DNA from: Paraburkholderia antibiotica
GTDB lineage: Bacteria > Pseudomonadota > Gammaproteobacteria > Burkholderiales > Burkholderiaceae
Length of the DNA: 64,000 nt
NCBI RefSeq assembly: GCF_012927125.1
Contig: NZ_JABBFZ010000010.1
Coordinates: 62,001-126,000, forward strand
Direction of reading: 5' to 3'
Shown here: piece after piece, positions 1-7,711 of the stretch
Layout: each line of letters opens with the position of its first letter
Numbering within the stretch: the first letter of the stretch is position 1
Notes under the pieces: generated by a model
Database searches by the model: none
What the model saw: the letters and a program-made list of their open reading frames with translations, nothing else
Told to the model about the DNA's origin: nothing
Program-made: the position numbers and the translations under genes

Positions 1-1233
1 ATACAGCGGCGCCGCGAGTGGATTCGACTTCATCAGCAGCGACACCACGATCGGCGTCAGACCGCCGAACACCGCATACGCGACGTTGTACGAAAACGAA
101 ATGCCGGAGAAGCGCACCGCCGGCGGAAACGCCCGCACCATCACCAGCGGAATCGCGCCGATCACGCCGACGAACAGCCCGGCCAGCGCGTAGAGCGGCA
201 GCAGCGCGGAGGTATCGGCGGCGAGCTGGGTGAACAGCACGTAATAGGTCGCCGCGAGCGCCAGACCGCCGACGAAAATCGTGCGCCCCGCGCCGATGCG
301 TCCGGCGATCGAGCCCGCCATCACGCAGCCGATCGTCAGGCACAGCGTCGCCAGACAGTTCGCGAGCAGCGCGGTGGCCGGCTCGATGTGGAACTGCTTT
401 TGCAGCAGCGTCGGCGTCATCAGGATCACCACGACGATCGCCGCCGACAGCATCCACGTGAGCAGCATCGACACGACGACCGCGCGGCCGTGGTCGCGCA
501 GCACGGCCTTGAGCGGCACCTCGGCGGCGATCGCCTTGCGCTGCTTGAGCTCGGCGAACACCGGCGTTTCGTGCAGCCAGCGGCGCAGATAGACCGAGAA
601 CATGCCGAACACGCCGCCGACGAGGAACGGAATCCGCCACGCGTACGCGGAAATGTCCGCTGCAGTGAAGTGTCGATTGACCGCCGACGCGATCAGCGAG
701 CCGAGCAGGATGCCCGCGGTGAGGCCCGCCGTCAGCGTGCCGCACGCGTAGCCGACGTGGCGCTGCGGCACGTGCTCGGAGACGAACACCCACGCGCCCG
801 GCACTTCGCCGCCGACCGCCGCGCCCTGCATCACGCGAAACAGCAGCAACAGCACCGGCGCCAGCACGCCGATGCTCGCGTAAGTGGGCATCAGGCCCAT
901 CAGCAGCGTCGGCACCGACATCAGCAGCACGCTCAGCGTGAACATGCGCTTGCGGCCGAACAGGTCGCCGAAGTGCGCCATCACGATGCCGCCGAGCGGC
1001 CGCGCCAGGTAACCGGCCGCGAAAATGCCGAAGGTCTGCACCTGACGCAGCCAGTCCGGCATCGCGGCCGGGAAGAACAACTGGCCGATCGCCGGCGCGA
1101 AAAACACGAAGATGATGAAGTCGTAGAACTCGAGAGCCCCGCCGAGCGCGGCGAGGCCGAGCGTCTTGTAATCGCTGTGCCCAAGCGGGCGTGGGGTGGC
1201 AGCCTGCGCTCCACCCAGATTGGTCGCTTGCAT
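1..1233 (-). CDS. MFS transporter, metabolite:H+ symporter type (3' end cut by window edge)
   Basis: Inner-membrane secondary transporter, probably proton-coupled uptake of a small organic acid, betaine or amino acid. The 411 visible codons have no stop before base 1, so the C-terminus is missing. The N-terminus carries an EFYDF motif before the first hydrophobic segment, as in the ProP/KgtP/ShiA branch of the major facilitator superfamily, and the loop after TM2 has the motif-A-like HFGDLFGRKRM. About eleven hydrophobic segments are visible. The start is the ATG at 1233, giving MQATNLGG. It is divergent from the response regulator at 1545. The substrate cannot be read from sequence; the hydroxyproline operon 1.2 kb away makes an imino-acid substrate conceivable, but that is speculation. 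Confidence 0.85.
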   Translation of the reverse strand, partial: MQATNLGGAQAATPRPLGHSDYKTLGLAALGGALEFYDFIIFVFFAPAIGQLFFPAAMPDWLRQVQTFGIFAAGYLARPLGGIVMAHFGDLFGRKRMFTLSVLLMSVPTLLMGLMPTYASIGVLAPVLLLLFRVMQGAAVGGEVPGAWVFVSEHVPQRHVGYACGTLTAGLTAGILLGSLIASAVNRHFTAADISAYAWRIPFLVGGVFGMFSVYLRRWLHETPVFAELKQRKAIAAEVPLKAVLRDHGRAVVVSMLLTWMLSAAIVVVILMTPTLLQKQFHIEPATALLANCLATLCLTIGCVMAGSIAGRIGAGRTIFVGGLALAATYYVLFTQLAADTSALLPLYALAGLFVGVIGAIPLVMVRAFPPAVRFSGISFSYNVAYAVFGGLTPIVVSLLMKSNPLAAPLY

Positions 1234-1544
1234 TGCTATGTCGTTTTAATGAAGGGAAAGCCACGCGCGGTACGCATGGACAGATGGCGGTCGTCGGGCG
1301 AGAAGTGTGGCAAGCGCTGGGTAGAGCACGGGACACCGGCGCGCCGTCCGGATAGGGCGGGCGCGCTGACGACAGAGGCCGGCGCGGATTTTACAGGATG
1401 CAAGCCGTGGCCTTTCCGTGATGCGTGGACGGATCGGGTAGCACGTCCACCGCCAGATAACGACGCAAATTAGGAGTGCTCTGATGGGAGAAAACCCGTT
1501 GTGGCTCCGAGAATGACGGGTCTGTCTTCGTCGAGAGTCCCGCC
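1234..1544. other. Intergenic region between divergent genes
   Basis: 311 bases between the divergent MFS transporter and response regulator genes. It must hold both promoters, but I see no convincing sigma-70 hexamers or inverted repeat. No convincing small coding sequence is present. Confidence 0.5.
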
Positions 1545-2270
1545 ATGCGCGTTGCCGTCCTTCAGCATGACCCGGTCGTGCGTCAGTCGATTCAACAGGT
1601 TCTCGCGCGAGCGGGTCATTTCTGCTCGGCCTACGAGGACGGCGTCGCGATGTCGCGCTCGCTGTGCCATTCCACGATGGATCTGGTGATGCTCGACTGG
1701 CACGGCAAACGGCTCGCCGGCGCGGAACTGCTGCGCTCGGTGCGGCAGGTGGCCGGTGAGCGCCTGCCGGTCATGTTCGTGTCGAGCGACGCATCGGAGG
1801 AGCGTATGGTGCGCGCGCTGGCCGAGGGTGCCGACGACTACTTCGCGTTGCCGCTGCGGGCCGGCGAGTTTTGCGCGCGCGTCACGGCACTGCTGCGGCG
1901 CGCCTACCCGGAGCGCTTCGGCACGGCGGCGAGCTTCGACTGCGGCCCATACCATTTCGACCTCGTGCGGGCACGGGTCACGCTGCGCGGTGAGCGGGTG
2001 CGGCTGTCGCCCACGCAGTACCGCATCGCGGCGCTGTTCTTTTCGAACGTCGAGCGCGTGATGTCGCGCGATCACATCTTCGCGGCGGTGTGGGGCCACG
2101 AGCAGCCCGATCTGACGCGTACCGTCGACAGCCATGTGTCGAGGCTGCGTGGGTTGCTCGAGATCGAGCCGCGCAATGGCTTTCTGTTGCAGCCGGTTTA
2201 TCGGAGCGGCTACCGGTTGTTGCGGTTCGACGAAGCACTGGCGCGCGGCAGTACGGGAGAGATGTGCTGA
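1545..2270 (+). CDS. Orphan OmpR-type response regulator with degenerate receiver
   Basis: DNA-binding regulator of 241 residues. Residues 1-118 are a receiver domain and about 130-230 an OmpR/PhoB winged helix (RLSPTQYRIAALFF, RTVDSHVSRLR, YRSGYRL). The expected phospho-acceptor is D51 (VMLDWHG). The acidic pocket that is usually E-D-D reads Q7-H8-D9, and the invariant lysine of the usual KP motif is replaced by L102 (FALPL). In known receivers that lysine is needed for the phosphorylation-driven switch, so this one may respond to something other than a kinase or be constitutively active (inference). No histidine kinase lies next to it. The downstream hydroxyproline operon is in the same direction, but a 200-base gap makes a shared transcript uncertain. 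Confidence 0.85.
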   Translation: MRVAVLQHDPVVRQSIQQVLARAGHFCSAYEDGVAMSRSLCHSTMDLVMLDWHGKRLAGAELLRSVRQVAGERLPVMFVSSDASEERMVRALAEGADDYFALPLRAGEFCARVTALLRRAYPERFGTAASFDCGPYHFDLVRARVTLRGERVRLSPTQYRIAALFFSNVERVMSRDHIFAAVWGHEQPDLTRTVDSHVSRLRGLLEIEPRNGFLLQPVYRSGYRLLRFDEALARGSTGEMC

Positions 2271-2470
2271 AATCCGCGCTGCATTCGCATCGAGGTCGCA
2301 TCGGCGTGACGCCAAGGAGGGCTTCAGGATATGCGTAGGCATGTGTGATCAGAGGCGCTGCGCTCTCCGCGCAGGGTGGTTCGTCGGCCCGTACCGCTGT
2401 GCCGAAATAATCACAATCCGCGCGCATGCGCACCAAGACCCGCTAGCCCATGGTTCCTACCATGAGCGGC

Positions 2471-3418
2471 ATGAAAACCCTCAACTTCATCGACTCGCAT
2501 ACCGGCGGTGAGCCCACCCGCCTCGTGGTGTCGGGCGGCCCGGAACTGGGCGGCGGCTCGCTCGCGCAACGGCTCGACGTTTTCCGCACGCGCTTCGACG
2601 ACTGGCGCGCGGGCATCGTCACCGAGCCGCGTGGCTCGGATGTGGTGGTCGGCGCATTGCTGTGCGAGCCCGACGATCCGACTTGCGCGGCCGGCGTGAT
2701 CTTCTTCAACAACGTCGGCTATCTCGGCATGTGCGGGCACGGCACGATCGGGCTTGTCGTGTCGCTCGCGCATCTGGGGCGCATCGGCCCGGGCCGTCAT
2801 CGCATCGAGACACCGGTCGGCGTGGTCGAGGCGACGCTCAACGAAGACGGCGGCATCGCGGTGCGCAACGTGCCCGCGTATCGCTATCGCGCGGCGGTGC
2901 GTGTCGACGTGCCAGACTACGGGATCGTGACCGGCGACATCGGCTGGGGCGGCAACTGGTTTTTCCTCGTCGCCGAGCACGGGCAGGCGCTCGAAGCCGC
3001 GCGGATCGCCAGTCTCACCGCGTTCAGTTCGGCGCTGCGCGACGCGCTGATCGCGCAGAACATCACCGGCGCGAACGGCGCGCTGATCGACCATATCGAG
3101 CTGTTTGGACCCGGTTCGCGCGACGGGCTCGACAGCCGCAGCTTCGTGCTGTGCCCCGGCAGCGCGTACGACCGCTCGCCGTGCGGCACCGGCACGAGCG
3201 CGAAGGTCGCGTGTCTCGCGGCCGACGGCCAGCTCGCCGAGGGCGCGGTGTGGCGGCAGGAAAGCATCATCGGCAGCGTGTTCGAGGCGAGCTATCGCCA
3301 CGCCGGTGACGGCGTTCACGTGATCCCGACCATTACCGGCCACGCGCACGTCATGGCCGAAGGGCGCCTCTGCTTCGACGCGCGCGATCCGTTCGCGTGG
3401 GGCATCCGCACGGCATGA
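2471..3418 (+). CDS. lhpA: 4-hydroxyproline 2-epimerase (proline racemase family)
   Basis: Cytoplasmic cofactor-independent epimerase converting trans-4-hydroxy-L-proline to cis-4-hydroxy-D-proline, the first step of hydroxyproline catabolism. The 315-residue protein has the family signatures IDSHTGGEPTR near the N-terminus, first catalytic cysteine C88 (MCGHGTIGL) and second C238 (DRSPCGTGTS). The Cys/Cys pair fits a racemase or epimerase; a Ser/Thr at the first position would suggest a dehydratase. In-frame ATGs at 2450, 2462 and 2471 are all possible and none has a clear ribosome site; 2471 is chosen because homologues normally begin just before IDSHTGG. Its stop overlaps the next start (ATGA at 3415), so it is the first gene of a translationally coupled operon. 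Proline racemase is the alternative, made less likely by the dehydrogenase genes behind it. Confidence 0.88.
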   Translation: MKTLNFIDSHTGGEPTRLVVSGGPELGGGSLAQRLDVFRTRFDDWRAGIVTEPRGSDVVVGALLCEPDDPTCAAGVIFFNNVGYLGMCGHGTIGLVVSLAHLGRIGPGRHRIETPVGVVEATLNEDGGIAVRNVPAYRYRAAVRVDVPDYGIVTGDIGWGGNWFFLVAEHGQALEAARIASLTAFSSALRDALIAQNITGANGALIDHIELFGPGSRDGLDSRSFVLCPGSAYDRSPCGTGTSAKVACLAADGQLAEGAVWRQESIIGSVFEASYRHAGDGVHVIPTITGHAHVMAEGRLCFDARDPFAWGIRTA

Positions 3419-4620
3419 GCGCGGACGCGCTGGTGATCGGTGCGGGCATCGTCGGCGCCGCGTGCGCGGCCGAGCTGGCCGCACTCGGCATGCGCGTCGA
3501 CGTGCTTGACGCGCAGTGCATCGGCGGCGGCGCGACGGCGGCGGGCATGGGGCACCTCGTCGTGATGAACGACTCGCCCGCCGAATTCGCGCTGAGCCGC
3601 TACTCGCGCGATCTCTGGCTCGACCTTGCGCCGCGGCTGCGGACGCGCGACGCGTTCGCGCGCTGCGGCACGCTGTGGGTCGCGGCGGACGACGAGGAAT
3701 GGCAGGCCGCGCGCGCGATGCAGGCGGCGTTCACCGCGCAAGGCGTCGCCGCACAACTGCTCGATGCCGGCGAGCTGCGCGCCTGCGAGCCGGCGCTCGC
3801 GCCATCGATGGCGGGCGGTTTGCGCGTCGAGCACGACAGCATTGTATATGCGCCGAGCGCCGCCGAATGGCTGCTCACGCAATCGCCGCACGCGGCACGC
3901 ATTCGCGTGCGGCTCGGTGTGCCGGTTGCGGCGATCGGCGCGGGTGGCACCGGTGGCACGGGCAGTGCGAGTAGCATCACGCTGGCGAGCGGCGAGCAGT
4001 TGAGCGCCGCGCACGTGGTCGTCGCGAACGGACTCGGCGCCGCGCAATGGCTGCCGATGCTGCCGTTGCAGCCGAAGAAAGGCCACCTGCTGATCACCGA
4101 CCGTTACCCTGGCCTGATCCGTCATCAACTGCTCGAACTCGGCTATATCAGGAGCGCGCATCACGCGAGCGGCATGTCAGTCGCATTCAACGTGCAGCCG
4201 CGCCCGACCGGGCAACTGCTGATCGGCTCGTCGCGTCAGTTCGACAGCACCGATCCCGCCGTCGAGATGGCCGTGCTCGCGCGGATGCTGCAACGCGCCG
4301 CGCGGTATCTGCCGGCGCTGCCGACGCTCAACGGCATTCGCGCATGGACCGGGTTTCGCGCGGCGTCGCCGGATGGCTTGCCGTTGATCGGGCCGGTGGG
4401 CGGCTTCATGCCCGAGGCAGCGGCGGGCGCGTCGCAGGGATCGGCGTGCGGCGGCGCGGGTGTCTGGCTCGCGGTCGGTCACGAAGGGCTCGGCGTGACC
4501 ACCTCGCTCGCGACCGCGAAGCTGCTCGCCGCGCAGATCGCGGGACAGTCCGCGCCGATTCCGTTCGAGCCTTATCTACCGAGCCGTTTTGCCGGACAGG
4601 TGACCCATGACGCACGATGA
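3415..4620 (+). CDS. D-hydroxyproline dehydrogenase-like FAD subunit (DAO family)
   Basis: FAD-dependent amine/imino-acid oxidoreductase of 401 residues, likely the catalytic subunit oxidising cis-4-hydroxy-D-proline to pyrroline-4-hydroxy-2-carboxylate. The N-terminus has the dinucleotide-binding pattern (ALVIGAGIVGAACAAELAALG) expected of the DAO/glycine-oxidase fold, and the C-terminus has the usual GLPLIGPV and GHEGLGVT motifs that close around FAD. It starts at the ATG overlapping the epimerase stop and ends 14 bases inside the next gene. This compact order (epimerase, DAO subunit, small 2Fe-2S protein, FAD/NAD subunit) matches the heteromeric D-hydroxyproline dehydrogenases of pseudomonads. 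Specificity is inferred from this context rather than from residues. Confidence 0.83.
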   Translation: MSADALVIGAGIVGAACAAELAALGMRVDVLDAQCIGGGATAAGMGHLVVMNDSPAEFALSRYSRDLWLDLAPRLRTRDAFARCGTLWVAADDEEWQAARAMQAAFTAQGVAAQLLDAGELRACEPALAPSMAGGLRVEHDSIVYAPSAAEWLLTQSPHAARIRVRLGVPVAAIGAGGTGGTGSASSITLASGEQLSAAHVVVANGLGAAQWLPMLPLQPKKGHLLITDRYPGLIRHQLLELGYIRSAHHASGMSVAFNVQPRPTGQLLIGSSRQFDSTDPAVEMAVLARMLQRAARYLPALPTLNGIRAWTGFRAASPDGLPLIGPVGGFMPEAAAGASQGSACGGAGVWLAVGHEGLGVTTSLATAKLLAAQIAGQSAPIPFEPYLPSRFAGQVTHDAR

Positions 4621-4882
4621 CGCGGCTCGCATCCGCCTGACGATCGACGGCCGCAGCGTCGAAGTGGACAGCGGCACGACCGTGGCCGCCGCGCTCGCGA
4701 TGGCCGGCGTGAACGGCTCGCGGCGCTCGGTCGGCGGCGAGCCGCGCGCGCCGTTGTGTGGGATGGGCGTGTGTCAGGAGTGCCGCGTGACGATCGACGG
4801 CCACGCGCACACGCTCGCGTGTCAGACGCTGTGCCGGGAAGGCCAGCGTGTCGACACATCGAATGGGATGGTGGGCGTATGA
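4607..4882 (+). CDS. Small [2Fe-2S] subunit of D-hydroxyproline dehydrogenase-like complex
   Basis: A 91-residue ferredoxin-like electron-transfer subunit. The cysteine pattern CGMGVCQEC followed by a distal cysteine in LACQ is the plant-type [2Fe-2S] ligand set seen in the small subunits of sarcosine, opine and hydroxyproline dehydrogenases. It overlaps the upstream FAD subunit by 14 bases, and the downstream oxidoreductase starts inside its stop codon (ATGA at 4879). The coupling suggests fixed stoichiometry of the three subunits. It probably shuttles electrons between the DAO-type subunit and the larger FAD protein. Confidence 0.83.
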   Translation: MTHDDAARIRLTIDGRSVEVDSGTTVAAALAMAGVNGSRRSVGGEPRAPLCGMGVCQECRVTIDGHAHTLACQTLCREGQRVDTSNGMVGV

Positions 4883-6276
4883 CCCGGTCCGTCGCGCAGC
4901 ATTTCGATATCGTCGTGATCGGCGGCGGGCCGGCCGGGCTCCATGCCGCGCGGGCGGCCGCGCGCGCGGGCGCGTCGGTTCTGCTGATCGACGACAATCC
5001 GCGCGCCGGCGGGCAGATCTGGCGTCAGGGGCCGGCGTATCGACCATCCGCGCCGCTGCATGCGCTGCTTGCCGCGTTGCAGAGTCAGCCACGCGTTACG
5101 TACTGGCCGTCGACCCGCGTGATTGCGCCGCTCGGCCCGCAAGGCCTGCTGCTCGAATCGGCGGAACACGGCGGCGTGTCGATCGCCTACGAGCGACTGA
5201 TTCTCGCGACCGGCGCGCGCGAACGGCTGCTGCCATTTCCCGGCTGGACGTTACCTGGGGTGACCGGCGTGGGCGCACTGCAGGTGCTGATCAAAGGCGG
5301 TCTGCCGGTGCGCGGCGAACGCATCGTGATCGCCGGCAGCGGGCCGCTGTTGATGGCCGCGCTCGCCACCGCGCGCGAGGCCGGCGCGCGCGTGATCGCG
5401 GTGGTCGAGCAGGCACCGATGGCCGAGGTCGCGCGTTTCGGCGCATCGTTGCTGCGCGAGCCCGCCAAGCTGCGCCAGGCGCTCGGCCTCACGCGCGGTT
5501 TCGCGGGACTGCGCTACTGGACTGGCAGCGTCGTGCGGCAAGCGCATGGAGTCGAACGTGTGCGCCAGGTGACGATCCGGCGCGGCACGCGCGATGTGAC
5601 GCTCGATTGCGAGCGCGTCGCGTGCGGTTATGGACTGCTGCCGAACGTGACGCTCGCGCAGGCGCTTGGCTGCGCGATCAACGACGCGGGAGAAATCGTC
5701 GTCGATGCCGAACAGCGGACTTCGCTCGAGCGCGTGTATGCGGCGGGCGAGTGCACGGGCGTCGGCGGCGCGGAGCTCGCTTGCGCGGAGGGCGAGATCG
5801 CCGGGCTTGTGGCGAGCGGCGCGGGCGCTACGCAATCCACTGTGCAATCCGCCATGCAACCCGCGGCGCAACCTGTCGCGCAATCCGCCGCGCAATCCGC
5901 CGCGCAATCGGCGCTCTTCAAGCAACGCGCGCGCTGGCGACGCTTCGGCGCGCGGGTGGCGACGTCGTTTGCGTTGGGGGAGGCCGCCCGCACGCCGCCC
6001 GCCGACGCGACGCTGTTGTGCCGTTGCGAAGACGTCAGCGTTGGCGAGGTGCGGCGCTGCACCGACTGGCGCGACGCGAAGCTGCAAACTCGCTGTGGGA
6101 TGGGCGCGTGTCAGGGGCGTATCTGCGGCGCGGCGGCCAACCTGTACTTCGGTTGGCCGGCCGCCACGCCGCGCCCGCCGTTCAGCCCGGCGCGGATCGA
6201 TACGCTGATGAGCGTCGCCGGGACGGCGGTTGAGGTACCGGCCGAGACCGCCACCGAAACTCCTGTCTCCGAGTGA
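4879..6276 (+). CDS. FAD/NAD(P)-type subunit with C-terminal BFD-like [2Fe-2S] domain
   Basis: A 465-residue pyridine-nucleotide-disulfide-type oxidoreductase subunit. The N-terminus binds FAD (VVIGGGPAGLHAA), a second nucleotide-binding stretch is VIAGSGPLLMAALA, and the C-terminal 75 residues carry a BFD-type [2Fe-2S] site (LLCRCEDVS followed by TRCGMGACQGRICG). This architecture is that of the large subunit of opine, octopine and D-hydroxyproline dehydrogenase complexes. The start at 4879 overlaps the preceding stop; longer upstream reading would run through the ferredoxin gene. A seven-copy tetrapeptide repeat links the two domains (5830-5913). It completes the four-gene operon. Confidence 0.83.
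   Translation: MTRSVAQHFDIVVIGGGPAGLHAARAAARAGASVLLIDDNPRAGGQIWRQGPAYRPSAPLHALLAALQSQPRVTYWPSTRVIAPLGPQGLLLESAEHGGVSIAYERLILATGARERLLPFPGWTLPGVTGVGALQVLIKGGLPVRGERIVIAGSGPLLMAALATAREAGARVIAVVEQAPMAEVARFGASLLREPAKLRQALGLTRGFAGLRYWTGSVVRQAHGVERVRQVTIRRGTRDVTLDCERVACGYGLLPNVTLAQALGCAINDAGEIVVDAEQRTSLERVYAAGECTGVGGAELACAEGEIAGLVASGAGATQSTVQSAMQPAAQPVAQSAAQSAAQSALFKQRARWRRFGARVATSFALGEAARTPPADATLLCRCEDVSVGEVRRCTDWRDAKLQTRCGMGACQGRICGAAANLYFGWPAATPRPPFSPARIDTLMSVAGTAVEVPAETATETPVSE
5830..5913 (+). repeat. 12-nt tandem repeat (7 units) inside the FAD/[2Fe-2S] subunit gene
   Basis: Seven consecutive in-frame 12-base units encode tetrapeptides TQST, VQSA, MQPA, AQPV, AQSA, AQSA, AQSA. The last three units are nearly identical at DNA level (core GCGCAATCC). 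The repeat forms a Gln/Ala/Ser linker between the FAD domain and the BFD-like iron-sulfur domain. Unit number can be expected to vary between strains by slippage without shifting the frame. Confidence 0.9.
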
Positions 6277-6461
6277 CGACATGCGTTGCGCAGCACGGAT
6301 TTTGACGGGCCTCGCGCGGCTCTATAATCGTTCGCACTCGATCGTACGTGCGCGCTGTCGACCCTCATCGGCCTGCATCGGTCCGCACGGGCCCGCACCC
6401 GCACGACGATCCGCGAATCCAGGCAACCGTCTTCAACCACGCACCGACCCACGGGATACGC

Positions 6462-7232
6462 ATGATGAACACGCTGGCTCATCCGCTCGAATCGGACGAT
6501 ACGACGCTGTCCGGCATGCTGGCGCACTTCCGGCTGCTCGAGCCCGTGTTCGACGCGATGCCGGACGTGGTGTTCTTCGTGAAGGATGCCGATGCGCGTT
6601 ATGCGCTCGTCAACCGCACGCTGGCGTCGCGCTGCGGTTTCAAGGAAAAGGCCGGACTGCTCGGCAAGACCGCCGAGGACGTATTCCCGCGCCGTTTCGG
6701 GCGCATCTATACCGCGCAGGACAAGGCGATCATCGGTGTCGGCAACGCGATGCTCGATCAGCTCGAATTGCACCTGTATCCGGGCCGCCAGCCGGGCTGG
6801 TGCCTGACCTGCAAGCAGCCGTTGCGCGATGCGAGCGGCAGGGTGGTCGGGCTCGCCGGCACGTCGCGCGATCTGAAAGCCGACGAAAGCAGCCATCCCG
6901 CCTATAGCCGGCTCGCGGCGGTCGTGCAGTCGATCCAGGAGAACTACGTGCAGCCGCTGAATCTGAAGCAACTGGCGGCGATGGCGGACATGTCGGTGGC
7001 GCAACTGGAGCGCTATTTTCACAAGGTGTTTCATCTGACACCGCGCCAGGTGCTGCTGAAAACGCGGCTCGACGCGGCGACCGCGCTGCTGGTGTCGAAC
7101 GACAAGGTCACCGACGTGGCCGCGCGTTGCGGCTACACCGATCACAGCGCGTTCACGCGGCAATTCAAGGCGACGGTCGGCGTCACGCCGACCGAATACC
7201 GGATGCTGCTGCACGGCACGCTGCGTAACTGA
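6462..7232 (+). CDS. AraC-family regulator with N-terminal PAS domain
   Basis: Transcription factor of 256 residues. Residues about 20-135 form a PAS sensor domain (FDAMPDVVFFVKDADARY, GLAGTSRDL); about 150-250 form the double helix-turn-helix of AraC proteins (LNLKQLAAMADMSVAQLERYF and VTDVAARCGYTDHSAFTRQFK). Two adjacent ATGs at 6462 and 6465 are possible; neither has a strong ribosome site. It lies 185 bases behind the hydroxyproline operon on the same strand. AraC regulators of hydroxyproline genes are known in pseudomonads, so this is the likely local activator, sensing an intermediate or redox state through PAS (inference). Confidence 0.87.
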   Translation: MMNTLAHPLESDDTTLSGMLAHFRLLEPVFDAMPDVVFFVKDADARYALVNRTLASRCGFKEKAGLLGKTAEDVFPRRFGRIYTAQDKAIIGVGNAMLDQLELHLYPGRQPGWCLTCKQPLRDASGRVVGLAGTSRDLKADESSHPAYSRLAAVVQSIQENYVQPLNLKQLAAMADMSVAQLERYFHKVFHLTPRQVLLKTRLDAATALLVSNDKVTDVAARCGYTDHSAFTRQFKATVGVTPTEYRMLLHGTLRN

Positions 7233-7248
7233 GGGCGCTCGCTGTCTT

Positions 7249-7578
7249 ATGGCTGGTCGCCGGCATCATTACTACGTGTACGTCGTCGCGCTCGACGATA
7301 CGGTCTGGAACGAGGCGCGCTTTCGTCGCGCGAATCCCGATTACTGCTTTCAGAAGCCCTGTGTGTATGTGGGCATGACCGGGCTCGACCCGGACTTGCG
7401 CTTCGATCGCCACAAGGCCGGCATTCAGGCCAATCGCTATGTACGCGATTACGGCCTGCGCCTGCTGCCCGAGCTGTACGAAGTCTTCAACCCGATGCCT
7501 TATCGCGGCGCGCAGGACATGGAAGTGGAGCTGGCGATCGGGTTGCGCGAGGCGGGGTATGGGGTGTGGCAGGCGTGA
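7249..7578 (+). CDS. Small GIY-YIG-like domain protein
   Basis: A 109-residue protein. It contains YYVYVVAL, then KPCVYVGMTGLDPDLRF with a following RHKAG, and a downstream acidic MEVELA. This order resembles the GIY-YIG nuclease core (paired aromatic motifs, then Arg, then Glu), although the first motif is YVY rather than GIY and a longer insert separates the two tyrosine motifs. Whether it still cleaves DNA is unknown. The start at 7249 is 16 bases after the AraC gene, so co-transcription is likely. Homologues of this length are, to my knowledge, uncharacterised. Confidence 0.6.
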   Translation: MAGRRHHYYVYVVALDDTVWNEARFRRANPDYCFQKPCVYVGMTGLDPDLRFDRHKAGIQANRYVRDYGLRLLPELYEVFNPMPYRGAQDMEVELAIGLREAGYGVWQA

Positions 7579-7600
7579 GCGCACCCACGCGGGCGCCGTA

Positions 7601-7639
7601 AAAAAATGGCGCCGCAGACCTTCAGCCTGCGGCGCCATT
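7601..7639 (-). terminator. acnB: Intrinsic terminator of acnB
   Basis: A perfect 13-bp stem (AATGGCGCCGCAG at 7605-7617 pairing with 7627-7639, 9-base loop) is preceded on the plus strand by seven A residues, which read as a T-tract after the hairpin on the minus strand. It lies 73 bases downstream of the acnB stop. No T-tract follows it on the plus strand, so it mainly serves acnB. Confidence 0.9.
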
Positions 7640-7711
7640 CGTGTGATGCCAGGAGTGATACTACGGCGCGAACCTACAACGTCAATAACGCACCGTAGCT
7701 CGACAACCTGC

